From Caprimulgus europaeus (taxonomy: Eukaryota > Chordata > Aves > Caprimulgiformes > Caprimulgidae): a DNA stretch of 64,000 nt. The DNA is taken from the NCBI GenBank assembly GCA_907165065.1, contig OU015541.1:11771001-11835000 (forward strand), read 5' to 3'. Below the pieces are notes generated by a model, which had not been told where the DNA came from, did not search any database, and saw nothing but the letters and a program-made list of their open reading frames with translations. Shown one piece after another: positions 61,901 to 64,000 of the stretch (the first letter of the stretch is position 1; the number at the start of each line of letters is the position of its first letter). A program made the translations under genes and the position numbers.

Positions 61901-64000
61901 AGGACTTCAGCCAAAATGCCTCTGTGGCTTGCAGCTGCAGTGGTATCACTAGGGAGACAGAGCAATGTATTAAGCAAAGAGGATCCAAGATCCAAGACCT
62001 TATGCCAAGAATCTATTTTTGCCTCCCCCACAAGCCTACAGACACAGTGTAGGTCCTGGAGCACCAGTGGTAAGTGCTGATGGTGAAAACTCCCACTCAT
62101 GGCTCTGTGCACATGGACACCATTCTGCAGACCCATGTCCCATCACTGCCCAGTGTTCCCCTCCACACGATGCACATGCACCCTGACTGTCCCCCCAGGC
62201 CCAGGGTGGTCTCCCACTCTGGTACATTACAGAGTAGTTACATTCAACCAGTTCTTCCTTCCATGGTCAGAAACTAGTAAATTAATAGCTCCAAAAATAG
62301 GGAAGAGAAGACCAACCCATTGACTTCAAAGTATAAAACAACACAAATTCCCATTAGGATTTTCTACCACAAGGTAGAAGGAACCTGCAGACCAAGTTCT
62401 GTCCTTCTGCTGCTAGCACGGTCCCTTCCAGTGCCAGCCAAGAGCACTATTCACTGTCCCACTCAGTCATCCTCTTCCCTTTCAACCTCCTTTGGGACAG
62501 GTAGATGTGGGGAGGCAGGAGCAGAGAAGGGAGGCATATCTTTATAAAATTGGCTTTTCTCCTCATATAGTCAGAATACACAAGAATTTTAATTACAGCT
62601 TGGTCTCTTAGAGACAATCCCAGTTCTGCTATAGAAAGATCCCTTCCAAAGTAAACACAACAGTAACAGAGGATCAGCTCTTTGCTCTTTTGAATGTTGT
62701 AGAAAGGAAGTGCCCATAAAAAAGGTTGCAAGCCATTGTCATTCTCTGACACGCCGTAGGTTATATTTTCCAAGCCCTCTATGCAAACACAAAACACGAT
62801 GTTCATTATTGTTCACTAGAGGTTGACAATGTTAGGAAAAGTTTCCACTTAAAACATTGAGCTGAGTTTTCTCTTGGGCAAGAAGTGCCAGGAGGAGGCA
62901 GGTTGAGCAAAGACCAATGCTCCCCATCCCATCCATCTGCCCCACTTCTCAGCAAGGCATGATCACATCAGCAGCTGCCAGTGGTTAGAGGAGGCTGCAA
63001 GCAGGAGAATTAGCTCTCTCCTCAAGTTTCTGCTCTAGCCAGAGTGGATCTGGATAAGAAGCAGGACCCATTGCAACCAGGCACGTAGAGCACACTCAAA
63101 CTTCCTCCTCTACAAGTGTCTAAAAAGCAACCTGACCGGATTTACTCCTGGACAGCTCAGCATTTAAATTGACCGATTAATCAAAAACACCTCCCAATTG
63201 AAATTACATCCTGCTTGCCTTCTGACACTTACCACTTCAACAACATCATTTATAGCTCCATTGTTGCAAGATGAAGCCCTAAGGACAACTGGCTCCTACA
63301 ACATGTTGCCATTACATTTTAGCCAAGGCTGAATGTAGCTGCAAATCTCTCTTCAAAATACAGCAGAGATCTATTAAATGCATAACTTCCTTGGCATCAA
63401 AAGGTTTTTCTTTCAGCAGGTCTGCTTCTTCCTTGGGATTCTGATGAAGTGTGCTCTGCTGTGTTATGAAATACACCATATTTTGGTGTGATACACAGAA
63501 AACATCTTTGTTTAATGCAGCTTATCTTTTATCATGTCACTTCTCTATTGGATTTCTGTGCACTGGAAGCATGTTACTGTGACAGATACACTGCTTTACA
63601 AGGGGGCTTTGCTATGTGACCTGTAGCATCAGAGTGAGGATCAGATCCTCCCCAAAACACAGGCTGGACAGCCCAATACAACATAAAGGAATATGTAACA
63701 AAGAACCAGGAAAAGGGATTCAGCAACATTCCCATCTAAGTTGGCTGCAGAGGCATTTTCTAGCCTGAACCACAGGCTTTCTACAAAAAACTGAAAACTA
63801 AAATGTTATTTGCTGTACATTGTTCATTTTTCCACTTGTACACACTTACCAGAGTTAACATGAGAGCTCAAGAACATCAGGGAATGCCACTGGCATATCC
63901 ATTTTGCTAGGAAGAACCAACGTGATAACAAAACACAAACCAGTCTTGCCAACCTGGTGTACGTCCCCTCTCACAATCATCACTCTTGTAATTTCTTCCA
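58901..64000. other. Non-coding stretch, no supported gene
   Basis: Only the B-box-like relic at 61500-61545 was identified. A 7-bp ATGAAAC/GTTTCAT inverted repeat lies near 61339-61371. CCCATTGACTTCAA near 62317-62330 resembles the old amniote repeat seen at 21885, in reverse, but is very short. Confidence 0.6.
61500..61545 (-). repeat. tRNA B-box-like fragment, possible SINE relic
   Basis: The minus strand contains GGTGGTTCAAATCCAG, whose GGTTCAAATCC core is a perfect match to the pol III internal B box. The flanking bases pair only partly as a T arm (a G-G mismatch), no acceptor stem or anticodon arm is present, and no A box lies at the expected distance. It is not a tRNA gene; it may be a decayed tRNA-derived SINE. 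Confidence 0.3.

Noticed and set aside
1..64000. Search for CRISPR arrays, rRNA, intact tRNA genes, endogenous retroviral genes and LTR pairs
   Set aside because: No regular spacer arrays, rRNA-like blocks, full cloverleaf or long terminal repeat pair could be seen by eye. Heavily diverged solo LTRs cannot be ruled out without a library search.

Overview
The window is vertebrate nuclear DNA, almost certainly avian. The strongest evidence is two CR1 LINE 3' ends of the type found throughout bird genomes (about 11015-11265 and 32326-32530, both in minus orientation). Supporting evidence is the generally CpG-poor, AT-leaning composition, small homopolymer and microsatellite tracts, and older amniote repeats (MIR-type SINE tails and other degenerate families). 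There are no operons, ribosome binding sites, rRNA, CRISPR arrays or other prokaryotic or viral features.

I found no protein-coding exon that I can support. The longest open frames are 172 codons. None resembles a known family, and frames of that size are expected by chance in 64 kb of sequence of this composition. The window is best read as intergenic DNA or the inside of a very large intron. Two short stretches have exon-like features, but neither is established: 47957-48042 on the plus strand, with acceptor and donor dinucleotides and unusual CpG retention, and 58663-58853 on the minus strand, an open frame ending at a good splice donor.

Layout. 1-9.5 kb is plain non-coding sequence with simple A/T tracts and one G-run cluster near 6.4 kb. 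9.6-10 kb holds a T22 tract and a small CpG-dense patch. 11.0-11.3 kb is CR1 copy 1. 16.9-17.8 kb holds a purine tract, a pyrimidine tract and sequence resembling a conserved non-coding element. 20.1-20.4 kb holds a perfect hairpin joined to a T tract and a MIR relic. 21.9-25.4 kb is rich in old repeats: an amniote repeat, a decayed CR1/L3-type reverse transcriptase stretch, a MIR relic and another amniote repeat. 28.0 kb has an AP-1/TAATTA composite site. 32.3-32.5 kb is CR1 copy 2, followed at 32.7-33.3 kb by an AT-rich block dense in homeodomain-type TAAT motifs with a 22-bp palindrome of facing GATA sites. 38-43.5 kb carries further old repeats. 46.4-48.9 kb is the most regulatory-looking section, with a TAATCC/GGATT cluster, CpG-retaining segments and an AT-rich block. 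51.17 kb has a 25-bp alternating purine-pyrimidine tract. 58.4-58.9 kb and 61.5 kb carry a candidate conserved segment and a tRNA B-box-like relic.

Nothing amounts to a new multigene system. The items most worth following up are the candidate non-coding regulatory elements and the two exon-like segments. All such calls rest on motif and composition reading, because no alignment could be run.
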